Shown: positions 9,499 to 18,299 of the stretch, piece by piece
How the letters are laid out: every line of letters starts with the position of its first letter
Numbering within the stretch: the first letter of the stretch is position 1
Assembly (NCBI RefSeq): GCF_903815225.1
Contig: NZ_LR813084.1
Location: 310,001 to 374,000, forward strand
DNA from: Delftia tsuruhatensis
Lineage (GTDB): Bacteria > Pseudomonadota > Gammaproteobacteria > Burkholderiales > Burkholderiaceae_C
Direction: 5' to 3'
DNA: 64,000 nt
The notes under the pieces: generated by a model
Told to the model about the DNA's origin: nothing
The model's database searches: none
What the model saw: the letters and a program-made list of their open reading frames with translations, nothing else
Made by a program: the position numbers and the translations under genes

Positions 9499-10359
9499 TC
9501 AGCCGGCCGGCACCCGCATGCGCGCCCGCAGGTTCTCGAAGACCTGGCGTGTCACGGGATTGACCACGTGGCTGCGGATGCAGAGCCGGTAGACCAGGTC
9601 CGGCAGCGGCGGCATGCCGTCGCCCGCGCCCAGCACGCGCAGGCCCGGGTCCAGCTGCTCCACGCCGCGCGCCGTCACGCCCAGGCCCGCACGCAGGGCC
9701 GCACGGATGCCGACCAGGCTGGTGCAGGTGTGGCGCGGCGTCCAGGCAATGCCTGCCGCATCCAGCGCCTCGCAGCCCAGGCGCCGGAAGATGCTGGGGC
9801 CGTCGGCCATGACCAGGGGCACGGGCTTGCCGGGGTCGTGGGCATAGCCTGCGCCGCAGAGCCAGACCGTGGGCGTGGAGCGCAGCGCGAAGCCTTCGAA
9901 GCCCTCGTCCTCGCGGTTGGAGATGGCCAGGTCCAGTTCGCCCTGGCGCAGCGACTCCATCAGGAACGGACTGCGGCCCACGTGGATGTCGATCTGCATG
10001 CCGGGGAAGTTCAGCGCGATCTCCTGGAGCACGGGCGGCAGCATGGTGTCGGCCGCGTCGTGCGGGGCGCCGATGCGGACCAGCCCCTGCACCTGGGGGT
10101 GCAGCAGGTTGCGCAGGGCCTCGTCATGGATGGCCAGCATGTGGCGCGCATAGCCCAGCAGGCGCTGGCCATGGTCGGTGAGGCGCTTTTGCCGGCCCTG
10201 CTTCTGGAACAGCGGGTGGCCGATCTTCTCTTCCAGCCGCTGCATCTGCTGGGTGATGGCCGACTGCGTGCGGCCCAGCTGCACGGCGGCCGCGGCAAAG
10301 CTGTCCTGGCTGGCGATGGCGGCCAGCGTGCGCAGCAGATCCAGGTCCAGCGTCTCCAT
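9499..10359 (-). CDS. LysR family transcriptional regulator of the sulfur cluster
   Basis: 286-residue LysR. HTH region [20 protein letters not shown] (about 22-41); effector domain from about residue 90 ([18 protein letters not shown]). It starts [16 protein letters not shown] with almost no room for extension. The ATG overlaps a perfect 10-bp inverted repeat and no Shine-Dalgarno is visible; TAAAAT lies 6 bases before the ATG, so the mRNA may be leaderless. It is divergent from the thiol dioxygenase operon, its likely target, with autoregulation expected. Confidence 0.92.
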   Translation of the reverse strand: METLDLDLLRTLAAIASQDSFAAAAVQLGRTQSAITQQMQRLEEKIGHPLFQKQGRQKRLTDHGQRLLGYARHMLAIHDEALRNLLHPQVQGLVRIGAPHDAADTMLPPVLQEIALNFPGMQIDIHVGRSPFLMESLRQGELDLAISNREDEGFEGFALRSTPTVWLCGAGYAHDPGKPVPLVMADGPSIFRRLGCEALDAAGIAWTPRHTCTSLVGIRAALRAGLGVTARGVEQLDPGLRVLGAGDGMPPLPDLVYRLCIRSHVVNPVTRQVFENLRARMRVPAG

Positions 10360-10380
10360 ACTTCAATTTTATTGAAGTAT
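10358..10380. promoter_or_regulatory. LysR operator: perfect 10-bp inverted repeat
   Basis: ATACTTCAAT-TTT-ATTGAAGTAT. It contains the T-N11-A LysR pattern and covers both the LysR start codon and a candidate -10 (TAAAAT on the minus strand, 10366-10371). Binding there would repress lysR and could control the divergent operon. Confidence 0.75.
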
Positions 10381-10455
10381 TTTCGGGCGCCGCGCGGATT
10401 GTTGCGGGCAGGGCGCCTGACTACAGTGGACCTCAACGACGACAAGGAGTCCCCT

Positions 10456-11046
10456 TTGAACACCACCACCGAACAGCGCGGCGCCGCCGTCAAGACCGCC
10501 ATAGATTCCATGAAGCAGGCGATAGGCGAAGGCCCGGCCACGCGCGCCAGCCTGGACACCGTGCTCCAGCAGCTGCTGGGCCTGGCCGCGCGCCGCGAAT
10601 TCTGGCAGCAGGCCGACTACGCGGCCCCCGAGCAGGGCGAGCACCAGGCGCGCTACCTGATCGCCGAGGATGCGGACCAGAGCTATGCGCTGTACCTCAA
10701 CGTCATGCGCCCCGGCAAGCGCATCGTGCCGCACAACCACACGACCTGGGCCTGCATCGCCGCCGTCGAAGGCACGGAGCACAACCGCGTCTACGAGCGC
10801 ACCGACGACGGATCGGTCCCCGGCAAGGGCACGCTGCGCGAGACGGACCTCGTGGTCGTGGCGCCGGGCCAGGGCATCGCCCTCATGCCCGAGGACATCC
10901 ACTCGGTGGAGATCCAGGGCGAGCAGGTCATCCGCCACCTGCACATGTACGGCCGCGCGCTGGAGACGCTCAACGAGCGCACCAGCTACGACCTGGCCAC
11001 CGGCACCTGCCAGACCATGGCCATCGGCGTGCAGACGCGCCGCTGA
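10456..11046 (+). CDS. Cysteine dioxygenase-family thiol dioxygenase (TTG start)
   Basis: 196-residue cupin of the cysteine dioxygenase family: mononuclear Fe(II) enzymes that oxidise a thiol (cysteine or 3-mercaptopropionate) to a sulfinic acid. Metal ligands are visible as PHNH (His93, His95) and IHSV (His149). HLHMYG supplies the His163/Tyr165 of the family's Ser-His-Tyr triad, with Ser replaced by Leu. The start is TTG: AAGGAG (10444-10449) lies 6 bases before it and no ATG fits the N-terminus. It heads an operon with rhodanese, Bug protein and a trans-sulfuration enzyme. The exact thiol is undetermined. Confidence 0.85.
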   Translation: MNTTTEQRGAAVKTAIDSMKQAIGEGPATRASLDTVLQQLLGLAARREFWQQADYAAPEQGEHQARYLIAEDADQSYALYLNVMRPGKRIVPHNHTTWACIAAVEGTEHNRVYERTDDGSVPGKGTLRETDLVVVAPGQGIALMPEDIHSVEIQGEQVIRHLHMYGRALETLNERTSYDLATGTCQTMAIGVQTRR

Positions 11047-11146
11047 TCCTGCTCCCCCACCGGACGCTTCTTCCATCCCTGCCGCAGCGCGCCCGACGGG
11101 CGCGCCTGGCAAGGCTTTGCCCGAATTTCCCCTGGACTCCCCTGCA

Positions 11147-12721
11147 ATGACCGCATTCATTGACGCCCACACCCTCAAATCCTGGCTGCACGACGGCCAG
11201 GAGATCGCGCTGCTCGACGTGCGCGAGCACGGCCAGTACGGCGAATCGCACCTGTTCTACGCCACGCCCCTGCCCTACAGCCGGCTGGAGCTGGACGTGC
11301 CCCGCCTGGTGCCGCGCAGGCAGGTGCGTGTCGTGACCTATGACGATGGCGAAGCTGCGGGCGTGGCCGAACGCGCCGCCCGGCGCCTGCAGGACCTGGG
11401 CTACGCCCAGGTGGCCGTTCTCGAAGGTGGCACCCGGGCCTGGAGTGCGGCGGGCTACACCTTGTTCGCGGGCGTGAACCTGCCTTCCAAGACCTTCGGC
11501 GAACTGGCCGAGCACGCCTATGGCACGCCGCGCATCACGGCCCGGCAGCTGGCGGCGCGCCAGGCCGCGGGCCTGCCCCTGGTCGTGCTCGACGGGCGGC
11601 CGGTCGCCGAGTTCCACAAGATGAACATCCCCGGCGCCCTGTGCTGCCCCAATGGCGAGCTGGCGCTGCGCGTCAGCCGCCTGGTGCCCGACGCGGCCAC
11701 GCCCATCGTGGTCAACTGCGCGGGCCGCACGCGCTCCATCATCGGCGCGCAGACGCTGATCAACCTGGGCATTCCCAACCCCGTCTACGCGCTGGAGAAC
11801 GGCACCCAGGGCTGGTACCTGGCCGACCTGCCGCTGGAGCACGGCGGCACGCGCTGCTATGGCGAGGACTCTGCCAGCACGCAACTGAAGGCCCAGGCCC
11901 AGGCCCTGGCGCGGCGCTTCGAGGTGCCCGAGGTCGATGCCGACACCGTGCGCGCCTGGAGCCAGGACGCAGCGCGCACGCTGTTCCTGTGCGACGTGCG
12001 CACGCCCGAGGAATTCAAGGCCGGCTCCCTGCCCGGCGCCCAGCACACGCCGGGCGGCCAGCTCATGCAGGCCGGCGACCAGTACGTGGGCGTGCGCGGC
12101 GCGCGCCTGGTGCTGTTCGACAGCGACGGCGTGCGCGCCCCCGTGGTGGCGAGCTGGCTGCGCCAGCTGGGCCATGACGCCAGCGTGCTGCAGGGCGGGC
12201 TGCACAGCGGCCTGGCGCTGGAGCCGGTGCAGCCGCCGCAGCCCCCTGCGCTGGCCGGCATCTCCGTGGCGCAACTGCAGGAACGCATGCGCCAGGGCGA
12301 TGTGGCCGTGGTCGACCTGCGCGCCGGCATGGCCTACCGCGCCGGCCACATCGCCGGCGCGCGCTGGTCCATCCGTCCGCGCCTGGCGCAGGACCTCGCG
12401 GGCGAGGCGCGCCAGATCGTGCTGGTCGCGGATGAACCCGGCATGGCGCAGTGGGCCGCGCTGGAGCTTTCGGGCAGGGCGGCACCGCTGCTGCTCGACG
12501 GCGGCATGGCCGCCTGGCGCGAGGCCCGCCTGTCGGCCGAGGCCACGCCGGACAGCCCGCCCGATGCCGAGTGCATCGACTACCTGTTCTTCGTGCACGA
12601 CCGCCACGACGGCAACAAGGAGGCGGCGCGCCGCTACCTGGCCTGGGAGACGGGGCTCGTTGCCCAGCTCGATGCGCAGGAACTGGCCGCCTTCCGCCTT
12701 CCGGAGCACGCCTTGTCCTGA
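11147..12721 (+). CDS. Four-domain rhodanese-related sulfurtransferase
   Basis: 524 residues forming four tandem rhodanese folds (about 1-108, 125-235, 260-360, 370-480) plus a C-terminal helical tail. Only domain 2 keeps the catalytic cysteine, in NCAGRTRS (Cys191). Domain 1 has YDDGEA, domain 3 FDSDGVRA and domain 4 VADEPG at that place, so these are non-catalytic. Each has an LDVRE-type or VVDLRAG opening loop. The role is sulfane-sulfur transfer in the cytoplasm. It follows the thiol dioxygenase by 100 bases and precedes the Bug gene by 49 bases. Confidence 0.88.
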   Translation: MTAFIDAHTLKSWLHDGQEIALLDVREHGQYGESHLFYATPLPYSRLELDVPRLVPRRQVRVVTYDDGEAAGVAERAARRLQDLGYAQVAVLEGGTRAWSAAGYTLFAGVNLPSKTFGELAEHAYGTPRITARQLAARQAAGLPLVVLDGRPVAEFHKMNIPGALCCPNGELALRVSRLVPDAATPIVVNCAGRTRSIIGAQTLINLGIPNPVYALENGTQGWYLADLPLEHGGTRCYGEDSASTQLKAQAQALARRFEVPEVDADTVRAWSQDAARTLFLCDVRTPEEFKAGSLPGAQHTPGGQLMQAGDQYVGVRGARLVLFDSDGVRAPVVASWLRQLGHDASVLQGGLHSGLALEPVQPPQPPALAGISVAQLQERMRQGDVAVVDLRAGMAYRAGHIAGARWSIRPRLAQDLAGEARQIVLVADEPGMAQWAALELSGRAAPLLLDGGMAAWREARLSAEATPDSPPDAECIDYLFFVHDRHDGNKEAARRYLAWETGLVAQLDAQELAAFRLPEHALS

Positions 12722-12770
12722 CGGATCGGCGCACTGGCGGCACAACACACATAACGACAGGAGACAAGAC

Positions 12771-13769
12771 ATGTTCGCAATCCCTAGCCTGGCCAGGATG
12801 CTGGCCGCCGGCCTCGCGGCCCTGGCCCTGCTCCCGCAGGCCTCGGCCGAGCCGCTGCCTGCGCGCAACGGCTTCCCCAGCCAGCCGATCCGCTTCATCT
12901 CGCCCTTCCCGCCGGGCGGCGGCAATGACGCCAGCACGCGCTGGGTGACCACGCGCCTGACCGAGGCCACGGGTCAGCCTTCCGTGGTGGAAAACCGTGG
13001 CGGTGCGGGTGGCAACATCGGCGCCAAGGCCGTGGCCGACGCCAAGGCCGACGGCTACACCCTGCTCACGGGCCAGGTCTCGCTGATGGCCGTCAACCCC
13101 ACGCTGTACAACGCGCCGGGCTTCGATCCGCTCAAGCACTTCGTGCCCATCACGCAGATCAACGCGGCGCCGCTGGCCATCGTGGTCGCCTCGGCCTCGC
13201 CTCTCAAGAGCTTTGCCGACCTGATGGCGCGCAGCAAGGGCGAGCCGGGCCGCGTCACCTACGCCACGCCCGGCAACGGCACGCTGTCGCATCTGGTGGG
13301 CGTGGTGCTGTCCAAGGAAAACGGCGTGCCCATGACCCATGTTCCCTACAAAGGCGCAGGGCCGGCCATCAACGATCTGCTGGGCCAGCAGGTCGATGTG
13401 CTGATCACCTCCACCTCGTCCGTGGCCGGCATGATCCAGGCGGGCCAGGTGCGCGCGCTGGCCGTCACCAGCCCGCGCCGCATCGGCGTGTTCGGCAAGG
13501 TGCCCACGCTGGAGGAACTGGGCCTGCGCAATGCGCGCTTCGAGGACTGGTACGGCTTCTTCGCCCCCGCCGGCACGCCGCCCGAGCGCGTGGCCTACCT
13601 GCATGACGCCATCGTGCGCACCCTGCACCTGCCCGAGGTCACCAAACTCATCGTCGATGGCGGCAGCGAGGTCGTGGCCAGCACCCCCGAGGCCTTCGCC
13701 GCCCAGCTGCGCCAGGACATGGAGCGCTGGTCGCGCGTGGTCAGGCTCTCGGGCGCGAAGATCGACTGA
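12771..13769 (+). CDS. Bug/TctC family tripartite tricarboxylate-type substrate-binding protein
   Basis: 332-residue periplasmic binding protein. The signal peptide is MFAIPSLARMLAAGLAALAL... ending QASA. Family hallmarks: PIRFISPFPPGGGNDASTR, VENRGGAGGNIGA and THVPYKGAGPAINDLLG. AGGAGACAAGAC precedes the ATG, a leader shared by other binding-protein genes in this window. Its stop overlaps the next start (TGATG). No TctA/TctB membrane genes are nearby, as is usual for Bug proteins. Context suggests an organosulfur ligand, which is inference. Confidence 0.9.
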   Translation: MFAIPSLARMLAAGLAALALLPQASAEPLPARNGFPSQPIRFISPFPPGGGNDASTRWVTTRLTEATGQPSVVENRGGAGGNIGAKAVADAKADGYTLLTGQVSLMAVNPTLYNAPGFDPLKHFVPITQINAAPLAIVVASASPLKSFADLMARSKGEPGRVTYATPGNGTLSHLVGVVLSKENGVPMTHVPYKGAGPAINDLLGQQVDVLITSTSSVAGMIQAGQVRALAVTSPRRIGVFGKVPTLEELGLRNARFEDWYGFFAPAGTPPERVAYLHDAIVRTLHLPEVTKLIVDGGSEVVASTPEAFAAQLRQDMERWSRVVRLSGAKID

Positions 13770-14971
13770 TGGCTGCCGATCACGCCCCCCAGCCCGGCGC
13801 CCCCGCGCTGGACCTGCAGACCCGGCTGCTGCATGCGGGCAAGCGCCCGGCCTATGCGGGCGGCACGGCCGTCAACCCGCCCGTGGTGCGCGCCAGCACC
13901 GTGCTGTTCGAGAGCACGGCCCAGCAGCGCGAGATGCGCGAGCGCCGGGGGGGCGAGCGCATCTTCAGCTACGGCGCGCGCGGCACGCCCACGGGCTTCG
14001 CGCTGGAGGATGCCGTCAGCGCGCTGGAGGGCGCCCACCGCACGCGGCTGCTGCCCACGGGGCTGGCCGCCATCGCCATGGTGCTGCTGAGCTATCTGCG
14101 TCCCGGCGACCATGTGCTGCTGACCGACAGCGCCTACCAGCCCGTGCGACACCTGGCGCGCCAGTTCCTGGAACCCTATGGCATCGCGTACAGCTTCTTC
14201 GCGGCCGACGGCAGCGATGCCCAGGCGGGCATGCGCGCCAACACCCGCATGCTCTACGCCGAATGCCCGGGCTCGCTGGTCTACGAGATGTGCGACCTGC
14301 CCGCGCTGGCGGCCATGGCCCATGCGCGTGGCGCGCTGGTGGTGGCCGACAACACCTGGGGCTCGGGCTGCCAGTACCGGCCGCTGGCGCTGGGGGCCGA
14401 TGTCTCGGTGATGGCGGCCACCAAGTACCTTGCCGGTCACTCCGACGTGATGATGGGCACCGTGTCCACCACCGAGGCCGCCTGGGAGCCCCTGGCCGCG
14501 CGCTGCGATGCCATGGGCATGGCGGTCAGCCCGGACGATGCCTGGCTGGTGCTGCGCGGCATGCGCTCGCTGGCGGCGCGGCTGCGGATGCACGAGGCCC
14601 ATGCGCTGGAGGTGGCCCGCTGGCTGCAGCAGCACCCGGCCGTGGCTACCGTGTTCTGCCCCGCGCTGCCCACGCACCCCGGCCATGCGCTGTGGCTGCG
14701 CGACTGCCAGGGCACCAACGGCCTGGTGTCGCTGGAGCTTGTACCTGGCACGTCCGAGGCCGCCGTGGACCGCGTCATCGACAGCCTGCGGCTGTTCGGC
14801 ATCGGCGCCTCCTGGGGCGGCTACGAGAGCCTGGCGACGGCCGCGCACATGGCGCAGGCGCGCAGCGTCACCGACTGGAGCGCGCGGGGCCCCGTGGTGC
14901 GCCTGCACATCGGCCTGGAGTCACCGCGCGACCTCATCGCCGACCTGGAGCAGGGGCTGGCGGCGCTTTAG
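13769..14971 (+). CDS. Cystathionine beta-lyase-like PLP enzyme (Cys/Met metabolism family)
   Basis: 400-residue PLP enzyme of the trans-sulfuration family, fold type I. The PLP lysine is Lys219 in [21 protein letters not shown] (about 67-75) and DNTWGSG (about 194-200) match MetC proteins. It probably performs a beta-elimination that frees a thiol or persulfide with pyruvate and ammonia. It overlaps the Bug stop by one base and ends 4 bases inside the convergent nitronate monooxygenase gene. In this operon a catabolic role seems likelier than methionine synthesis. Confidence 0.88.
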   Translation: MAADHAPQPGAPALDLQTRLLHAGKRPAYAGGTAVNPPVVRASTVLFESTAQQREMRERRGGERIFSYGARGTPTGFALEDAVSALEGAHRTRLLPTGLAAIAMVLLSYLRPGDHVLLTDSAYQPVRHLARQFLEPYGIAYSFFAADGSDAQAGMRANTRMLYAECPGSLVYEMCDLPALAAMAHARGALVVADNTWGSGCQYRPLALGADVSVMAATKYLAGHSDVMMGTVSTTEAAWEPLAARCDAMGMAVSPDDAWLVLRGMRSLAARLRMHEAHALEVARWLQQHPAVATVFCPALPTHPGHALWLRDCQGTNGLVSLELVPGTSEAAVDRVIDSLRLFGIGASWGGYESLATAAHMAQARSVTDWSARGPVVRLHIGLESPRDLIADLEQGLAAL

Positions 14972-16041
14972 CGGCCAGCCTGGGCGCGCGCCAGTTCGCC
15001 GGCCAGCGTCCGCACCAGCGCGGCCGCCGGCATCTCGCGCGCCAGCGGCGCGCCCTGGCCGGCCCAGTGCGCCGCGTAGTCGGAGCAGCCCTGGGCCGAG
15101 GCCACTTGATGCAGTGCCTTGCCTGCGTCGTACACACGCGGATAGTCGGGCAGCGGCTGGCCATGGCTGGCGCCCAGCGCATGCAGCCGGTTGACCATGC
15201 CGCGCGCAGGCCGTCCGGAGATGGCGGCCGTCAATCCCGTGTGGTGGGCGCGTTCGCTGCGCAGCTCGGCCCGGTAGGCCGGGCTGGCGGACGATTCAGG
15301 GCAGAGGATGAAGGCCGTGCCCAGCTGCGCCGCGCAGGCGCCCAGGCCCAGCGCGGCCGCAATGCCCTCGCCGTCCATGATGCCGCCCGCCGCGATCACC
15401 GGCAGGGCCGTGTTGCGCGCCAGCACGCGCACCAGGGCGAAGGTGCCCATCATGCGGTCCTGCGCGGGGTCGAACGTGCCGCGGTGCCCCCCGGCCTCCA
15501 CGCCCTGGGCCACGATGGCATCGACCCCGGCCTGCTCCACCTGCCGTGCCTCGTCCAGCGATGTGGCGCTGGCCAGGGTCACGATGCCCGCCGCGCGCAG
15601 CGCGTCGATGAAGCCTTGCTCCGGCAGCCCGAAATGAAAGCTCACCACGGCGGGCCGCTCCTGCAGCAGCATGGCCTGCAGCGCGGCATTGCCGACGGCG
15701 GTGGCATAGATCTCGTTCAGCGCGGCGGGTGGCGTGGCACCGAAGCGCGCGAACTCGGGCGTCAGGCGGGCCAGCCATGCGTCCTCGCGCTGCGCATCGG
15801 TCCGGGCCGGCTGGTGGCAGAACAGGTTCACGTTGAAGGCTCCCGAGGTCAGCGCGCGCGTCTGCACGATCTGCTGGCGCGCCTGTTCCGTGGTGCTGGC
15901 GCCTATGCCCAGCGAGCCCAGGCCGCCCGCATCGCTGACGGCAGCCGCCAGCGCGGGCGTGGAGGTGCCGGCCATCGGGGCCTGGATGATGGGATGGCGC
16001 ATGCCCATGCGGGCCATCCATGCGGTTTCTGCGGTGCTCAT
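14968..16041 (-). CDS. Nitronate monooxygenase / 2-nitropropane dioxygenase-like FMN enzyme
   Basis: 357-residue TIM-barrel flavoprotein of the NMO/FabK-like family. N-terminal [10 protein letters not shown] (about residues 16-25), [18 protein letters not shown] (phosphate-binding and catalytic-His region, about 187-198), and [11 protein letters not shown] (about 222-232). AAGGAGTCGC precedes the ATG at 16041; an in-frame ATG at 16077 lies inside the MFS gene. It sits 32 bases after the MFS gene, so the two are one operon, probably under the divergent LysR at 17382. Confidence 0.9.
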   Translation of the reverse strand: MSTAETAWMARMGMRHPIIQAPMAGTSTPALAAAVSDAGGLGSLGIGASTTEQARQQIVQTRALTSGAFNVNLFCHQPARTDAQREDAWLARLTPEFARFGATPPAALNEIYATAVGNAALQAMLLQERPAVVSFHFGLPEQGFIDALRAAGIVTLASATSLDEARQVEQAGVDAIVAQGVEAGGHRGTFDPAQDRMMGTFALVRVLARNTALPVIAAGGIMDGEGIAAALGLGACAAQLGTAFILCPESSASPAYRAELRSERAHHTGLTAAISGRPARGMVNRLHALGASHGQPLPDYPRVYDAGKALHQVASAQGCSDYAAHWAGQGAPLAREMPAAALVRTLAGELARAQAGR

Positions 16042-16073
16042 GCGACTCCTTGCTTGCTCTCGAATCCCGTGGC

Positions 16074-17276
16074 TCATGCGGCGGCCTGCCGGCGCGCGCT
16101 GGCACGGCTGGCGGCCACCATGAGCGTGCCCAGCAGCAGCGACGTGCTGCCGATGACGAACAGGCGCTGGTACGAACCCAGGCCTGCATAGCTCCAGGCC
16201 ATGAAGTACCCTGACACGGCCTGCATCAGCGCGAAGGCCGCCGTCGCATAGCCCCACATGCGCTTGTGCTGCGCGGGGCCGATCAGCTGCATCAGATAGC
16301 CCGAGGTGATGGCTGCCATGCCTGGTGACAGTGCGCCCACCAGGAAGGACGAGGTCGCATGCCCTGCAAACCCCGCCCAGAACAGCGGCATGGCAGTGGC
16401 CAGGGCCTTGAGCGCATAGGCCCCCGTGGTCGTGCCCCACCAGCCGAAGCGCGTGGCGCACACCGAGGCCGCCAGCGGCCCGGCGATGGCGCCCAGGCCG
16501 AAGAAGGCCCATTGCGTGGAGGCGTAGGCATCGCCCAGCTGCAGCTCGCGCGCCAGATAGTCCACCCAGAACACCGTATGCGGAACGAAACCGAAGGCGT
16601 CGGTCATGTAGGCCAGCATCACCAGCACCACCGGCAGCGTCCACAGGGGGGCGGAGGGCGCCGGCGCGGCATGCGGCGTGATGGCGACGGGGGGGGCTAT
16701 CGGCAGCCGCCGCACATGTCGCCAGCCCAGCCAGCCTGCCCAGGCGCAGACGCCGGCCAGCGCCCACCAGACGGCGCCCAGGCTCTGGCGCGCCAGCAGC
16801 GGGATCAGCGTGGCCGACAGCAGGGCCCCTGCGCCGATGCCGCAGAACATCAGCGGTCCCAGGGCCGCGCGCCGCTGCAAGGGGGTGGCCGCCAGGGCCA
16901 CCGACGGGCCCAGCACCATCAGGATGGCGCCGCCGATGCCCGAGATGCAGCGCCAGGTGAAGAACCAGGGCATGGGCAGCGGCCAGGCGCAGGCCGCGAA
17001 GCTCAGCGCCGTGGCCGCCCAGCACCACCGCAGCACGCGCAGCGCGCCCAGGCGCTCGGCCAGCGGCGCGGCGGCCAGCGCGCCGATCAGGTAGCCCAGC
17101 AGGTTGGCCGCGCCCAGGTAGGCCACCTGCTCGCCGCTGAACCAGCCCGCATGCACCATCTGCGGCATCAGCGCGGTATAGGCGAAACGTGCCAGGCCGA
17201 CGCCGCTGAGCGTGGCCATGAAGCCGGTCAGCAGCAGGGAGAGTTCGTTGCGTTGGATCACGGGAGTGCGGGCCAT
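16074..17276 (-). CDS. MFS transporter, YbfB/YjiJ type
   Basis: 400-residue 12-helix transporter. The N-terminal half [16 protein letters not shown] (about 26-41) is the signature-like opening of YbfB/YjiJ proteins. Helices run throughout, with a loop rich in Ala/Pro near residues 195-210. It shares an operon with the nitronate monooxygenase and is divergent from a LysR gene, which suggests import or export of that enzyme's substrate. The substrate is unknown. Confidence 0.88.
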   Translation of the reverse strand: MARTPVIQRNELSLLLTGFMATLSGVGLARFAYTALMPQMVHAGWFSGEQVAYLGAANLLGYLIGALAAAPLAERLGALRVLRWCWAATALSFAACAWPLPMPWFFTWRCISGIGGAILMVLGPSVALAATPLQRRAALGPLMFCGIGAGALLSATLIPLLARQSLGAVWWALAGVCAWAGWLGWRHVRRLPIAPPVAITPHAAPAPSAPLWTLPVVLVMLAYMTDAFGFVPHTVFWVDYLARELQLGDAYASTQWAFFGLGAIAGPLAASVCATRFGWWGTTTGAYALKALATAMPLFWAGFAGHATSSFLVGALSPGMAAITSGYLMQLIGPAQHKRMWGYATAAFALMQAVSGYFMAWSYAGLGSYQRLFVIGSTSLLLGTLMVAASRASARRQAAA

Positions 17277-17344
17277 GCCGGAAGAATGGGCATACCTTAA
17301 GCGGGCTGGATCATCATGTCCAATGATTCAAAATGATCCGATCG

Positions 17345-17359
17345 ATCTTCATTGAAGAT
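17345..17359. promoter_or_regulatory. Candidate LysR operator, 7-1-7 palindrome
   Basis: ATCTTCA-T-TGAAGAT, perfect, lying 22 bases before the LysR start and in the MFS/LysR divergent region. The TTCA/TGAA arms resemble those of the operator at 10358. Confidence 0.5.
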
Positions 17360-17381
17360 GGCAATGTTCCCGGAGGCCGCA

Positions 17382-18299
17382 ATGCAACTGAAGTCCCTGC
17401 GCATGTTCCTGGCCGTCTGCGACAGCGGCAGCTTCGGCGCCGCCGCCCAGCAGTTGCACACCGTGCAGTCCAATGTGACGGCCCATGTGAAAAAGCTCGA
17501 GGACGAGGCCGGCGTGCAGTTGATCGAGCGCAGCGCGCCCGTGCATGCCACGCCCGCCGGGCGCCTGCTGGAGCGTTACGCGCGGCGCATGCTGGCCGAC
17601 CATGATGAATCCCTGGCCCTGTTGCAGGGCAGCGCCCGGGCGGCCGGCGCGCTGCGCATCGGCTCCATGGAGACCACGGCCGCGCTGCGCCTGCCGCCGC
17701 TGCTGGCACGCCTGCACCAGGCCCAGCCCGGCCTGGACCTGGAGCTGCGCACGGCCACCACGGCCGAACTGCTGGCCGACCTGCTGGCGGGGCGGCTGGA
17801 CTGCGCCTTCGTCTCGGGCATGCCGCCCCAGTCCCGCCTTCAGGGGTGGAAGGTGTTCGAGGAGGAACTGGTCCTGGTCACCGCCTTCGCGCTGCAGCGT
17901 TTTCCCGATGCCGCCCAGCTCAGCGCCATGCCCTTCCTGGCCTTCCGCCAGGGCTGCAGCTACCGCCAGCGCATCGAGCTGCTGCTGGCCGCGCGCGGCG
18001 TGGCGGCGCGCATCATGGAGATGGGATCGCTGGACGCCATCCTCGGCTGCGTGGCCGCCGGCATGGGCTACGGCCTGCTGCCCCGCAGCGTGGTCCAGGC
18101 CCAGCAGCACCGCTTCGGCGTGCACATCACGGCCCTGCCCGGCGCACTGGCCCGGGAAGTGGCCCATGTGGAAACCTGGTTCGCCGTGCCCGCGCGCACC
18201 GGCTGGTCGCCGGCCCTGCACGCCTGCGTGGGCTTGCTGGGGATCGGGGGGCAGGCCGATGGCGCCGGCGCCGAAGAGCAGATCGCAGTCACGTCATGA
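17382..18299 (+). CDS. LysR family transcriptional regulator
   Basis: 305-residue LysR with HTH GAAAQQLHTVQSNVTAHVKK (about 19-38), a wing ending THATPAG-like (VHATPAGR), and a substrate-binding domain from about residue 90. TTG/ATG codons exist upstream in frame, but CGGAGG (17371-17376) points to 17382. It is divergent from the MFS-nitronate monooxygenase operon. Its 3' end overlaps the comM stop by 6 bases. Confidence 0.9.
   Translation: MQLKSLRMFLAVCDSGSFGAAAQQLHTVQSNVTAHVKKLEDEAGVQLIERSAPVHATPAGRLLERYARRMLADHDESLALLQGSARAAGALRIGSMETTAALRLPPLLARLHQAQPGLDLELRTATTAELLADLLAGRLDCAFVSGMPPQSRLQGWKVFEEELVLVTAFALQRFPDAAQLSAMPFLAFRQGCSYRQRIELLLAARGVAARIMEMGSLDAILGCVAAGMGYGLLPRSVVQAQQHRFGVHITALPGALAREVAHVETWFAVPARTGWSPALHACVGLLGIGGQADGAGAEEQIAVTS

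Noticed and set aside
13531-16191. 886-codon plus-strand frame across metC-like and nitronate monooxygenase genes
   Set aside because: Low-complexity Arg/Ala/Gly composition, no domain; shadow of real genes in other frames.
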